A program made the position numbers and the translations under genes. This document shows positions 1 to 10,439 of a DNA stretch of 50,607 bases, in pieces; the first letter of the stretch is position 1, and every line of letters begins with the position of its first letter. The notes beneath the pieces are model-generated. The model ran no database searches, was not told the origin of the DNA, and worked only from the letters and a program-made list of their open reading frames with translations. The DNA comes from Rubrivivax sp. Its GTDB lineage: Bacteria; Pseudomonadota; Gammaproteobacteria; Burkholderiales; Burkholderiaceae_C. The stretch covers positions 1 through 50,607 of the forward strand of contig JAIXWM010000062.1 of NCBI GenBank assembly GCA_027491255.1. The letters run 5' to 3'.

Positions 1-1
1 C

Positions 2-1843
2 ATGCAGGTGGCCGACACCGCAGGCTCGAGTGACGCGCATTACGTGGAAGCCCAGGCCACCACCACCCAGACCGGCTGGAACACCCTGGTCTTTGACTTC
101 TCCCAGCCCGTCTCGCGCTGGGTAGGCGCCCAAAATGGTCCGGCCACCACCGCACTGTCAGCCGATGTGGTCTACGACAAGATCACCATCTTCGTCGACT
201 GGGACAACGGCCTCGACTACAACGGCAATCCCGTTGGCACCCCTCCAGGCGCAGAACGTACCTACTACATCGACGACGTGACCTTCGTCGGCCAGGTCTC
301 CACACCGCCCGCAGCCTTCGACACACTGGCCTTCAGCGACGAGTTCGGCGGTGCCGTGCACACGGCGTCGACGGCTGCGACGGCACCGGCCGCCCATTGG
401 ACGCTGGAGACCGGCACAGGCTCCAACGGCTGGGGCAACGGCGAATCTCAGACCTACACCAACAATCTGTCCAACGCCTTCGTCGAAGACGGCACGCTGC
501 ACATCGTGGCCACCAAGAACGGCACGTCCATCACCTCGGCGCGCCTGAAATCCGACCTGCCGGACCTGGACCCCTACGGCTACATCGAGGTGCGGGCCAA
601 GCTGCCCGCCGAATCAGGCGCCTGGCCGGCGATCTGGCTGCTGGGCAACGGCACCTGGCCCGATACCGGAGAGATCGACATCGTCGAATGGGCACAGGCT
701 TTCCCCGACAACCAGGCGCAGGCAGCCCTGCACTTCAAGGGCGACGGCAACCAGTCGGTGATCTCCTACAACAACACGTCGTACAAGGCCGCGACCACGC
801 TGGCCACCGACATCGACCAGTTCCACACCTACCAGCTGTGGTGGACGCCGGACGCGATCCGCATCGGGGTGGACGGCGACATCACGACCGCCCATCTGGA
901 ATACCTGAAGCCTGTCGGCGCCAATGCGTCGTGGTGGCCCTACGACCACCCGATGGACATCCTGCTGAACGTGGCGGTCGGCGGGACGATGGGCGGGGCT
1001 GTGCCGCCGGGCGATTTCTCCTACACGATGGAAGTCGACTACGTCCGGGTGTTCCAGCAGGGCTCGGTGTTCGATGCCGACGCCGTGCTGTCCGCGGTGC
1101 AGAACGGCAATAACGCGGCGCTGCTGCAGTCGGTGGCGGCGGCCTCGGTGGCGCGCACCGGGATCGATCTGGATCAGGCGCGGGAGGCGGTCGACGACGG
1201 CAACATCGAAAATGTGGCCGGCGTCGCCGCGCTGTTCACGGCGGCGAACACGGGCGCCATGACACGGCTCCTGGGCGCAGGCATCGACCTCATTGACCTG
1301 GACGAAGCACTGGTGGACGCCCTGGCCGGCGCAGACATCGACCTCGACAGTGCTTTCGCCGCCGGCACGCTGCAGGTGACAGCTGCAGCAGAGGCAGCCG
1401 GCACGACCGCCCGGCTGCAGGCTTCGCTGCGCGACCTGGCCGATGTCGGGGTGGACCGCGTGCTGCTGCCCACCGCCACCGACACCGCCGTCCTGGCGCT
1501 GCGCGACAAGGCCGACACGGCAGCGTCCGTCGACCTGACGGACCTGCCTTTCTTCGTCCGCAACGCCGATCAGGGTGTTGCGCTGGTGCTCGACGACGAC
1601 GATGTCGCCGCGCTGCTGGCGAACGCCAACTCACTGCACTCGCTGGCGGCACAAGGCATCACCGAGCTTCGCCCGGACCTGTCCGTGACGAGCGGCCATC
1701 TGACGTCCCTGGCGCAGCAAGGGGCGACAGCGCCGATGGTGGTGGCCAGCGCCGCGCAGGCGACTGCGCAGGAGATCGAGTGGCTGGGTCTGAGCGATCC
1801 GCCGACGAACCCCTTCGGTCCCTTTGCCCCGCAATCGATCTGA
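2..1843 (+). CDS. GH16 family endo-beta-glucanase, 5'-truncated by the window edge, with a long uncharacterised C-terminal region
   Basis: This is a glycoside hydrolase of family 16 (laminarinase/lichenase type), which cleaves internal beta-1,3 or beta-1,4 glucan linkages by a retaining mechanism. The visible protein has three parts. Residues 1-105 look like the end of a beta-sandwich carbohydrate-binding module, residues about 108-352 form the GH16 domain, and residues about 353-613 are an Ala/Asp/Leu-rich tail. The family signature E-I-D-I-V-E lies at residues 224-229, so E224 is the predicted nucleophile, D226 the helper and E229 the acid/base. The start is outside the window, so no signal peptide can be seen, although secretion is expected for the family. 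The tail repeats phrases such as GIDLxxLDEAL and SLAAQGITEL and matches no domain I recognise. The substrate is unknown. The GH16 call is firm; the tail's function is open. Confidence 0.9.
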   Translation: MQVADTAGSSDAHYVEAQATTTQTGWNTLVFDFSQPVSRWVGAQNGPATTALSADVVYDKITIFVDWDNGLDYNGNPVGTPPGAERTYYIDDVTFVGQVSTPPAAFDTLAFSDEFGGAVHTASTAATAPAAHWTLETGTGSNGWGNGESQTYTNNLSNAFVEDGTLHIVATKNGTSITSARLKSDLPDLDPYGYIEVRAKLPAESGAWPAIWLLGNGTWPDTGEIDIVEWAQAFPDNQAQAALHFKGDGNQSVISYNNTSYKAATTLATDIDQFHTYQLWWTPDAIRIGVDGDITTAHLEYLKPVGANASWWPYDHPMDILLNVAVGGTMGGAVPPGDFSYTMEVDYVRVFQQGSVFDADAVLSAVQNGNNAALLQSVAAASVARTGIDLDQAREAVDDGNIENVAGVAALFTAANTGAMTRLLGAGIDLIDLDEALVDALAGADIDLDSAFAAGTLQVTAAAEAAGTTARLQASLRDLADVGVDRVLLPTATDTAVLALRDKADTAASVDLTDLPFFVRNADQGVALVLDDDDVAALLANANSLHSLAAQGITELRPDLSVTSGHLTSLAQQGATAPMVVASAAQATAQEIEWLGLSDPPTNPFGPFAPQSI

Positions 1844-1847
1844 AGCA

Positions 1848-1870
1848 GGGCCGGGCTGGATGCCCGGCCC
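1848..1870. terminator. Hairpin between convergent genes, probable bidirectional terminator
   Basis: A perfect 9-bp stem (GGGCCGGGC paired with GCCCGGCCC) with a five-base loop begins five bases after the GH16 stop codon and is followed by GTTTCGG. It sits in the 63-bp gap between the GH16 gene and the convergent EamA gene. The T-run is short, so intrinsic termination would rest mainly on stem strength. Confidence 0.6.
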
Positions 1871-1906
1871 GTTTCGGCCTCGAGCGTCGCCGAGCCGGAC
1901 CGGTGC

Positions 1907-2779
1907 TCAGCCCAGCCGCAGCGCCATCACCCCGCCGACGATGACCACCGCGCCGGCGGCGCGCTGCAGGCCGAAGCGCTCCTTCAGCATCACGGTGGCC
2001 AGCACGGTGGCGAACAGCACCGAGGTCTCGCGCAGCGCGGCCACGCTGGCCACGGGGGCGCGGGTCATGGCCCACAGCGCGATGGCATAGGACCCGATCG
2101 ACGCCGCACCGCCGATCATGGCCAGCGGCCAGCGCGCACGCGCATAGCGGGCGATCTGCGCCCTGCCCTGCGGACCGCGGCGCCACCAGAGCAGCAGCGG
2201 GTAGGGGAAGCCGTCGAGCACGAACAGCCACATCACGTAGCTCAGCACACCGGCCAGCGACGGCCCGGCCTGGCGCACGCCCAGGCCGTCGACGAAGGTG
2301 TAGGCGGCGATGATGCCGGCGTTCGCAAAGGCGAAGGCCAGCGCCTTGCCATGGTGCAGCGCCTGTCCCGGGTGGGCCAGGCCGACGAGCGCAACGCCGA
2401 AGGTGATGCCGATCACGCCCAGCCAGGCCATCGGCGAGGGCGATTCGCCGATCACCGCCGCGCTGCCCAGGGCCACGATCAGCGGCGCGCAGCCGCGCAT
2501 GATGGGGTAGGTCAAGCCCAGCTCGCCGTGCTGGTAGGCGCCGGCCAGCGCGATGTAGTAGCCCACGTGGATGACCAGCGACGCGGCCATGTAGGGCCAG
2601 CACTCGGGCGGCGGCGGGCCTGCCCACAGCGCCACTGGCAACGCCACCAGCGCCCCGAGCCCGTGCACCAGCGCGGTGTCCACCTGCTTGTCGCCCGAGG
2701 ACTTGACGAGCGCGTTCCAGCCGGCGTGCAGCAGGGCGCCGCAAAGCACGGCCAGCACGATGGGCCAGGTCAGCGCCAT
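1907..2779 (-). CDS. EamA/DMT-superfamily permease
   Basis: This is a drug/metabolite-transporter family inner-membrane protein of 290 residues, close to the usual size for two EamA repeats. It shows about ten hydrophobic segments, starting with WPIVLAVLCGALLHAGWNALVK, and the second half repeats the first, ending in MLKERFGLQRAAGAVVIVGGVMALRLG, a typical EamA C-terminus. The start at 2779 is chosen because an ATG there follows a purine-rich GGGG stretch and opens directly into the first membrane helix; the longer frame upstream encodes unlikely sequence inside the repeat-bearing spacer. The transported substrate cannot be told from sequence; EamA proteins often export amino acids or metabolites. 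It runs convergently to the GH16 gene and shares no operon with the phosphonate genes behind it. Confidence 0.85.
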   Translation of the reverse strand: MALTWPIVLAVLCGALLHAGWNALVKSSGDKQVDTALVHGLGALVALPVALWAGPPPPECWPYMAASLVIHVGYYIALAGAYQHGELGLTYPIMRGCAPLIVALGSAAVIGESPSPMAWLGVIGITFGVALVGLAHPGQALHHGKALAFAFANAGIIAAYTFVDGLGVRQAGPSLAGVLSYVMWLFVLDGFPYPLLLWWRRGPQGRAQIARYARARWPLAMIGGAASIGSYAIALWAMTRAPVASVAALRETSVLFATVLATVMLKERFGLQRAAGAVVIVGGVMALRLG

Positions 2780-2826
2780 GGGCACCCCCCGGAAACGCGC
2801 GCGGACGGCCGGGCCGTCGACCGTGC

Positions 2827-2977
2827 CGTTCGCCCCGAGCCTGTCGAAGGGCGGGCCGTGAACCACCGTTCGCCCTGCGCTCGTCGAAGAGCGCGAGCGC
2901 CAAGGTCACCCGCTCGCCGAAGGACGCGAGCACCCAGGTCACCCAGCAGGGCTTCGACAGGCTCAGCCCGAACGGGC
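2827..2977. repeat. Cluster of three REP-like elements in a 420-bp gene-free spacer
   Basis: The stretch from 2780 to 3201 has no credible gene. It holds three copies of a short dispersed repeat whose core reads GCCTGTCGAAGGGC or its complement: about 2827-2857, 2866-2900 (degenerate) and, inverted, 2948-2977. The same core recurs at 45237-45264. Such elements built on TTCGACAGGCTCAGC are familiar in the intergenic DNA of Burkholderiales and pseudomonads. The rest of the spacer, 2978-3201, is C- and G-tract rich, with no hairpin or promoter I would defend. Confidence 0.65.
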
Positions 2978-3201
2978 AGGCGGCCGGCGAACGCCGTGAC
3001 GGGACAGAGGTTCCTGGGCAGGGCTTGGGCAGAGGGGGCTGGGCCGGCGCCACGGGGCTCGCACCTCTCTCCCCCGTCCCCTTCCCCACCAGGGGGGCAT
3101 GCGGATGGCCCAGCCAGGACCAGCCCGTATCCAGCCCCTCTGCCGCCAAGGGGGCGGGGGAAGTACCGACCCGGGCTCCGCCAGCGGGCTGCCACGCGCA
3201 C

Positions 3202-3750
3202 TCAGCCCGCCAGCGCGCAGCGCCGTGCCCGCCCGAGGTAGTGCGACAGCGGCAGCGTCGGCAGGCCGGCGACCTTGGCGCGGTCGTCCCACAGGCGCAG
3301 GCGCACCGCGTCGGGCGCGCCGGGCTGGGCGATGAAGGCCTGCGCCTGCGCGGCGTCGAACACCCCGCCCTGCAGCTTCAGGCTGCGCTTCGAATCCTCG
3401 GACAGGGCATCGTGGTAGTCGGCCCGCGTGGCGCACAGGTAGCGCTTGGCGTCGACGTGCAGCCGGATGCCGCCGAGCACGCGCTCGCCGAACAGCCCGC
3501 GCAGAAAGGGCAGCGCCGCGTACTGGTGCACGTCGTCGACGCCGCGCAGGCTGGGCGTCTCGCCCAGCTCCTGCAGCAGGTGGCCGAGGTCGTGCAGCAG
3601 CGCGGCCGTCACCAGTTCGTCGTCGGCGCCCTCGGCCTCGGCCAGCGCGGCCGACTGCAGCGCGTGCTCGAGCTGGGTCACGGGCTCGCCGCTGTACTGC
3701 TCGGCGCCGCGACGGGCGAACACAGACTCGATGTCCTCGATGCTCAGCAT
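3202..3750 (-). CDS. PhnZ-like HD-domain oxygenase associated with phosphonate degradation
   Basis: This HD-superfamily protein of 182 residues belongs to the phosphonate-operon HD family that includes PhnZ, a mixed-valence di-iron oxygenase cleaving (R)-1-hydroxy-2-aminoethylphosphonate to glycine and Pi. Predicted iron ligands are H29, H53-D54, H75, H98 and D155 (in RLWDD). Y19 and E22 match in spacing the PhnZ substrate-loop Tyr24 and Glu27 as I recall them, and the spacings 29-53-75 equal PhnZ 34-58-80. The ATG at 3750 lies two bases after the transporter stop, with GGAGA just upstream inside that gene, so the gene is translated as the last member of the phnA-phnY-transporter operon. The usual partner, a 2-oxoglutarate-dependent 2-AEP hydroxylase, is absent from the window. 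Its exact substrate is therefore inference. Confidence 0.85.
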   Translation of the reverse strand: MLSIEDIESVFARRGAEQYSGEPVTQLEHALQSAALAEAEGADDELVTAALLHDLGHLLQELGETPSLRGVDDVHQYAALPFLRGLFGERVLGGIRLHVDAKRYLCATRADYHDALSEDSKRSLKLQGGVFDAAQAQAFIAQPGAPDAVRLRLWDDRAKVAGLPTLPLSHYLGRARRCALAG

Positions 3751-3752
3751 GG

Positions 3753-5561
3753 TCAGGTCTCCAGGCGGGCGGCGCCGACCAGGGGGGGTTCGATTCGGAC
3801 CGCGCCCTCCCGGGCGGCGTCGATGCGGGATGACATCCCGGCGGCCGCCGTCTCGGCCGTCGGACCCAGGGGTGCCAGCCGCCGCGCGGGCGCAGCCGTC
3901 TGCGACTCCTCGAAGCCTGCCAGCACGGGCTGGCGCAGCCGCGTGGCCGCCAGCACCCCGGCGGATTCCAGGATCGGGTAGGCGATCGAGCACAGGTGCG
4001 AGTTGATGCGCTTGAGCTCGCTGAGCAGGTCCAGGTGCAGCGAGCTGGTCTCGATGCTCTGCGCCGTCTGCTCCTGCAACCGGGCGATGTGGTTGGCCGC
4101 GTACTCGTGGCTCAGCTCGCGAAAGCGCGCCTTCTCCTCGAGCAGCTTCTGCGCGTCGCGCACATGGCCGTCCAGGAACACGCTCATCGACAGCCGCAGG
4201 TTGGACAGCAGGCGCTCGTGCAGGTGGCAGATCTCGGCCATGCCGGCATCGGAGAAGCGCCGGTTCTTCAGGATCTTCTTGTCCTCGACGTCCTGGAGGG
4301 CGCGCTCGATCGCATCACCCACCTGCTCCATGTTGATCGTGAACGAGACGATGTCGGCCCAGCGCCGGCCCTCGCGTTCGGACAGCGCCTCGCGCGAGAT
4401 CTGCGTGAGGTAGAACTTGATCGACGAATACAGCTCGTCGACGGTGTCGTCCATCGCCCGCAGCTTCTGCGACAGGTCCAGGTCGTTGTGGCGAATGACC
4501 TCGACCAAGCCGCGCAGCATCCCCTCGACGACGTCGGCCTGGTGCAGGGCCTCGCGCGCGGCGCCGCTGATGGCCAGCGACGGGGTGGCCAGCGCCACCG
4601 GATCCAGGTGGCGCGGGCGCGCACCCGGCACCGACTGCGGCGGCGCCAGCCAGCGCTCGAGCAGGCGGCCGAAGACCCCCGTCAGGCCGATGAACAGCAC
4701 GGCCAGACACAGGTTGAACAGCAGGTGGTAGGCGACCACGCGCTCGTGCACGCCGGGCAACCAGTGAACGAACAAGGCCTGGACATGCGGCAGGAAGGGA
4801 ATGGCCACGAACGCGCCGAGCGACTTGAACATCAAGTTGCCCAGCGGCAGGCGGCGGGCTTCGGGTGCGGCGTTGGCCGTGGCCAGCACCGCCAGCAGGC
4901 CGCTGCCGACGTTGGCGCCGATCACCAGGCCGAGCGCCACCGACAGCGGCAGGATGTCGGTGGCCGCCAGCGTGGCCGTCAGCAGCACGATGGCCAGGCT
5001 GGAGTAGGCCAGCACGGTCAGGACCGCGCCGACGAAGATGTCGAGCAGGATCTCCTGCGGCAGCGCGGCCAGCAGCGCGCGCACCGCCGGCGACTCGGTC
5101 AGCGGCCGCGTCGCACCGACGATCAGCTGCAGCGCCAGCGTGATCAGGCCCAGCCCGATCAGCACCCGGCCCACGCGGCCGACAGTGCTGTTCTGGCGCG
5201 AGATGAACATCACCACGCCGACGAAGATCAGCAGCGGCGACAGCCATGACAGGTCGAAGGAGTAGACGACGACCATCAGCGCCGTGCCGACGTCGGCGCC
5301 CAGCATCACCGCCAGCGCCGCCCCGGTGGCCACCAGCCCCTTGCCGGCGAAGGACGCCAGCATCAGGCAGGTGGCCGTGCTGGACTGCACCAGGCTCGTC
5401 ACGCCCACGCCAGCCAGCAGCGCCGCGAAGCGGTTGCCGAAGCTGCGCGACAGGACGTAGCGCAGGTTCTCGCCCAGCACCCGCAGCATGCCGGTGCGCA
5501 CGATGTGCGTGCCCCACACCAGCAGGGCGATCGCCGCCAGCAGGTTCAGCAGGTGGGTCAT
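3753..5561 (-). CDS. Na/Pi-cotransporter family protein with C-terminal PhoU-like domain
   Basis: This 602-residue inner-membrane phosphate transporter belongs to the NptA/YjbB family. Residues 1 to about 310 hold two inverted repeats of hydrophobic helices. The first carries the QSST motif (SLVQSSTATCLML, near residue 60); the equivalent in the second repeat reads AYSSLA instead of QSSSA. Residues about 330-550 form a helical PhoU-like domain. E. coli YjbB of this family exports Pi. Placed between phnY and the HD oxygenase, with a 19-bp gap to phnY, it probably vents phosphate released when phosphonates serve as carbon or nitrogen source. That role is inferred. Import coupled to Na+ is the alternative. 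Confidence 0.88.
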   Translation of the reverse strand: MTHLLNLLAAIALLVWGTHIVRTGMLRVLGENLRYVLSRSFGNRFAALLAGVGVTSLVQSSTATCLMLASFAGKGLVATGAALAVMLGADVGTALMVVVYSFDLSWLSPLLIFVGVVMFISRQNSTVGRVGRVLIGLGLITLALQLIVGATRPLTESPAVRALLAALPQEILLDIFVGAVLTVLAYSSLAIVLLTATLAATDILPLSVALGLVIGANVGSGLLAVLATANAAPEARRLPLGNLMFKSLGAFVAIPFLPHVQALFVHWLPGVHERVVAYHLLFNLCLAVLFIGLTGVFGRLLERWLAPPQSVPGARPRHLDPVALATPSLAISGAAREALHQADVVEGMLRGLVEVIRHNDLDLSQKLRAMDDTVDELYSSIKFYLTQISREALSEREGRRWADIVSFTINMEQVGDAIERALQDVEDKKILKNRRFSDAGMAEICHLHERLLSNLRLSMSVFLDGHVRDAQKLLEEKARFRELSHEYAANHIARLQEQTAQSIETSSLHLDLLSELKRINSHLCSIAYPILESAGVLAATRLRQPVLAGFEESQTAAPARRLAPLGPTAETAAAGMSSRIDAAREGAVRIEPPLVGAARLET

Positions 5562-5580
5562 CGCAGCCGCGCAGCCGTGT

Positions 5581-7002
5581 TCATGCCCAGGGCAGCGAGT
5601 AGGTCTTGACGTTGGTGAAGCTCTTCATCGCTTCCTGCACGCCTTCCTTGTAGCCCAGGCCCGAATCCTTGATGCCGCCGAAGGGCGTCAGCTCGAGCCG
5701 GTAGCCCGGCACCTCGCGCACATTGACGGTGCCGACGTTCAGCTCGCTGACGAAGCGGGTGATGTAGTCCATGCGGTTGGTGCACACCGCGGACGACAGC
5801 CCGTAGGCCGTGCCGTTGCTGATGCGGATGGCCTCGTCGATGCTGCCGAAGGTGACGATGGGCGAGACCGGGCCGAAGGTTTCCTCGCGCACCACCGTCA
5901 TCCCCGGGCGCACCTGGTCGATCACGGTGGGCGCGAACAGGGCGCCCTCGCGCCGGTGGCCCGCGAGCAGCCGCGCGCCCTGGGCGATGGCCTCGTCCAC
6001 GCGCTGCTCGAACAGGCTCGCCGCGGCCTCGTCGATGACCGTGCCCATCTCGACCTTGGGGTCGGCCGGGTTGCCGTAGCTCCAGGCGCGGGTCTTGTCG
6101 ACGACCAGGTCGGTGAAGCGCCGCGCGACCGACTCGTGCACCAGCATGCGCTTGACCGCCGTGCAGCGCTGCCCGGAGTTCTTGTACGAGCCCTGGACGG
6201 CCAGCGTCGAGGCCTCGTCGAGGTCGGCGTCCTCCATCACGATGATCGGGTCGTTGCCACCCAGCTCCAGCACGATGCGGCGGTAGCCGGCCCTGGCGGC
6301 GATGTACTTGCCGATCGGCACGCCGCCGGTGAAGGTGACGAGGTCGACGGCCGGATTCGTGATCAGCTCGTCGGCAATCTCCGCCGGATCGCCGGTGAGG
6401 ACGCTGAGCATCTCGCCCGGCAGGCCGGCCTCGTACAGCAGGTCGGCGAAGAAGTAGGCCGACAGCGGCACCTTCTCCGAGGGCTTGAGCACCATGCGGT
6501 TGTTCGTCGCCACCGAGGGCACGACCTTGTGCGCCACCTGGTTCATCGGGTGGTTGAAGGGCGTGATCGCGGTGATCACGCCCTGCAGCGGATCGCGCTG
6601 CGTGTAGACCCGGCGGCGGCGGCCGTGCGGCGTGATGTCGCAGGAAAAGATCTGCCCGTCGTCACGCAGGCACTCGTTGGCGCCGAACATCAGCACGTCC
6701 GCCACCCGCCCCGCCTCATAGGTGCTGTCCTTCAGGCTCAGGCCGCACTCGGCGGTGATCAGCGCCGCGATCTGCCCCACGCGCTCGCGCACGAGGGCCG
6801 CGGCCTTGTTCAGTATGTTGGCGCGGTCGAAGCGGCTCAGGCGCGGCTTGTAGGCCTGCGCGACGGCGAAGGCCTCGCGCACCTGCGCGACGCTGGCCTT
6901 GGGCACGGTGCCCACGACCTCGCCGCTGTAGGGGTTGAAGACGTCGATATGGCGGTCACAGGCGACCTTGTGGCCGGCGATGCGCAGGGATTCTTGGATC
7001 AT
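5581..7002 (-). CDS. phnY: Phosphonoacetaldehyde dehydrogenase
   Basis: This NAD(P)-dependent aldehyde dehydrogenase of 473 residues is predicted to oxidise phosphonoacetaldehyde to phosphonoacetate. The catalytic cysteine lies in GQRCTAVKRM and the general-base glutamate in VLELGGNDPI. The C-terminus ELTPFGGIKDSGLGYKEGVQEAM is typical of this subfamily. The assignment to phosphonate metabolism rests on its place directly after phnA in the same operon and on phnW in the divergent arm. The ATG at 7002 (MIQESLRIAGH) begins where homologues begin; an in-frame GTG at 7074 would add 24 residues of low-complexity sequence. The ribosome site before 7002 is weak, so the upstream start is not excluded. 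Note that phnY is also the name of an unrelated 2-AEP hydroxylase. Confidence 0.88.
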   Translation of the reverse strand: MIQESLRIAGHKVACDRHIDVFNPYSGEVVGTVPKASVAQVREAFAVAQAYKPRLSRFDRANILNKAAALVRERVGQIAALITAECGLSLKDSTYEAGRVADVLMFGANECLRDDGQIFSCDITPHGRRRRVYTQRDPLQGVITAITPFNHPMNQVAHKVVPSVATNNRMVLKPSEKVPLSAYFFADLLYEAGLPGEMLSVLTGDPAEIADELITNPAVDLVTFTGGVPIGKYIAARAGYRRIVLELGGNDPIIVMEDADLDEASTLAVQGSYKNSGQRCTAVKRMLVHESVARRFTDLVVDKTRAWSYGNPADPKVEMGTVIDEAAASLFEQRVDEAIAQGARLLAGHRREGALFAPTVIDQVRPGMTVVREETFGPVSPIVTFGSIDEAIRISNGTAYGLSSAVCTNRMDYITRFVSELNVGTVNVREVPGYRLELTPFGGIKDSGLGYKEGVQEAMKSFTNVKTYSLPWA

Positions 7003-7087
7003 CGTTGCAGCAGTTGGGGTTCTGGACTCGGGGGCGATGGAGGGCTCGGGGGCTAGGTCAGGCTCGTCGGGCACGGGGCGCGGGGGC

Positions 7088-9263
<2,176 letters not shown>

Positions 9264-9283
9264 TGGAGCGCCTGAGGATCAGA

Positions 9284-9300
9284 TTGTCAACAATAGACAA
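9284..9300. promoter_or_regulatory. Palindrome in the divergent phn promoter, candidate GntR operator
   Basis: TTGTC and GACAA flank a seven-base AT-rich spacer (TTGTC-N7-GACAA), 21 bp upstream of the GntR start and 84 bp upstream of the binding-protein start. FadR-like GntR proteins bind short palindromes of this size. A TTGACA hexamer at 9308-9313 could be a -35 element for the importer operon, but no good -10 follows it. Assignment to this GntR is inference. Confidence 0.5.
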
Positions 9301-9384
9301 ACTACCGTTGACATGCGGCAAAGCTCAGTGCAGCATCCGGGGTCCCGTTCGACGCATCCTTCCATCATCTGCCGAGGAGTCCCC

Positions 9385-10407
9385 ATGCGCCTGTCCCGCC
9401 TGCCTCTCGTCACCGGCCTGCTGCTTGCCCTCGCGGCCAGCGGTGCCGCGGCCCAGAAGACCCAGCTGCTGGTCTACACCGCGCTCGAGACCGACCAGCT
9501 CAAGGCCTACCAGGAAGGCTTCAACAAGGTCGAGCCGAACATCGAGATCAAGTGGGTGCGGGATTCGACCGGTGTCATCACCGCCAAGCTGCTGGCCGAG
9601 AAGGCCAACCCGCAGGCCGACGTCGTGATGGGCGTGGCCGCCTCCAGCCTGGCGCTGCTGGACAGCAACGGCATGCTCGAAGCCTACGCGCCGAAGAACC
9701 TGGCTGCGATCTCGGCCCAGTACAAGGACAGGAAGAACCCGCCCGCCTGGTTCGGCATGGACGTCTGGGGCGCGACCGTGTGCTTCAACACGGTCGAGGC
9801 ACAGAAGCGCGGCATTCCCAAGCCCGAGACCTGGCAGGACCTGACCAAGCCGGCCTACCGCGGCCAGGTCGTGATGCCCAACCCCGCCTCCTCGGGCACG
9901 GGCTACTTCGACGTCACGGCCTGGCTCACGCTGTGGGGTGAGGACGGCGGCTGGAAGTACATGGACGCGCTGCACCAGAACATCGCGCAGTACACGCATT
10001 CGGGCTCCAAGCCCTGCAACATGGCCGCCAGCGGCGAGTTCGTGGTCGGCATCTCCTTCGAGTACCGCGCCAATGCCAACAAGGCGCGCGGGGCTCCGAT
10101 CGACCTGGTCTTCCCGAAGGAGGGCCTGGGCTGGGATCTCGAGGCCTTCGCGATCCACAAGGGCACGAAGAAACTCGACGCCGCGAAGAAGCTGGCCGAC
10201 TGGGCCTCGAGCCGCGACGCGATGCTGCTGTATGGCAAGAATTTCGCGATCACGGCCATGCCTGGAGTGGCCCAGCCACTGCCCAACATTCCGGCCGACT
10301 ACGAGCAGCGCCTGGTGAAGATGGACTTCGCCTGGGCGGCGAACAACCGCGAACGCATCCTGGCCGAGTGGACCAAGCGCTACGACGGCAAGACCGAGCG
10401 TCGGTGA
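9385..10407 (+). CDS. 2-Aminoethylphosphonate ABC transporter, periplasmic binding protein
   Basis: This is the extracellular solute-binding component of a 2-AEP importer, 340 residues. It begins with a clear signal peptide (MRLSRLPLVTGLLLALAASGAAA, cleavage likely after AAA). The mature part is a Fe3+/spermidine-type binding protein (LLVYTALETDQLKAYQEGFNK, DVVMGVAASSLALL). The ATG at 9385 has GAGGAG about ten bases upstream. It is the first gene of the plus-strand operon, followed by the ATPase and fused permease. A hairpin between it and the ATPase gene may favour its own expression. 2-AEP specificity rests on family resemblance to PhnS2-type proteins and on the adjacent phnW. Confidence 0.88.
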   Translation: MRLSRLPLVTGLLLALAASGAAAQKTQLLVYTALETDQLKAYQEGFNKVEPNIEIKWVRDSTGVITAKLLAEKANPQADVVMGVAASSLALLDSNGMLEAYAPKNLAAISAQYKDRKNPPAWFGMDVWGATVCFNTVEAQKRGIPKPETWQDLTKPAYRGQVVMPNPASSGTGYFDVTAWLTLWGEDGGWKYMDALHQNIAQYTHSGSKPCNMAASGEFVVGISFEYRANANKARGAPIDLVFPKEGLGWDLEAFAIHKGTKKLDAAKKLADWASSRDAMLLYGKNFAITAMPGVAQPLPNIPADYEQRLVKMDFAWAANNRERILAEWTKRYDGKTERR

Positions 10408-10439
10408 TGGCGTTCTGCCCGTCCGGGGCGTCGACGCAC

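Noticed and set aside
9264..9384. PhoB-binding Pho box in the phn promoter
   Set aside because: I looked for paired CTGTCAT-like repeats 11 bp apart and found only the TTGTC-N7-GACAA palindrome.
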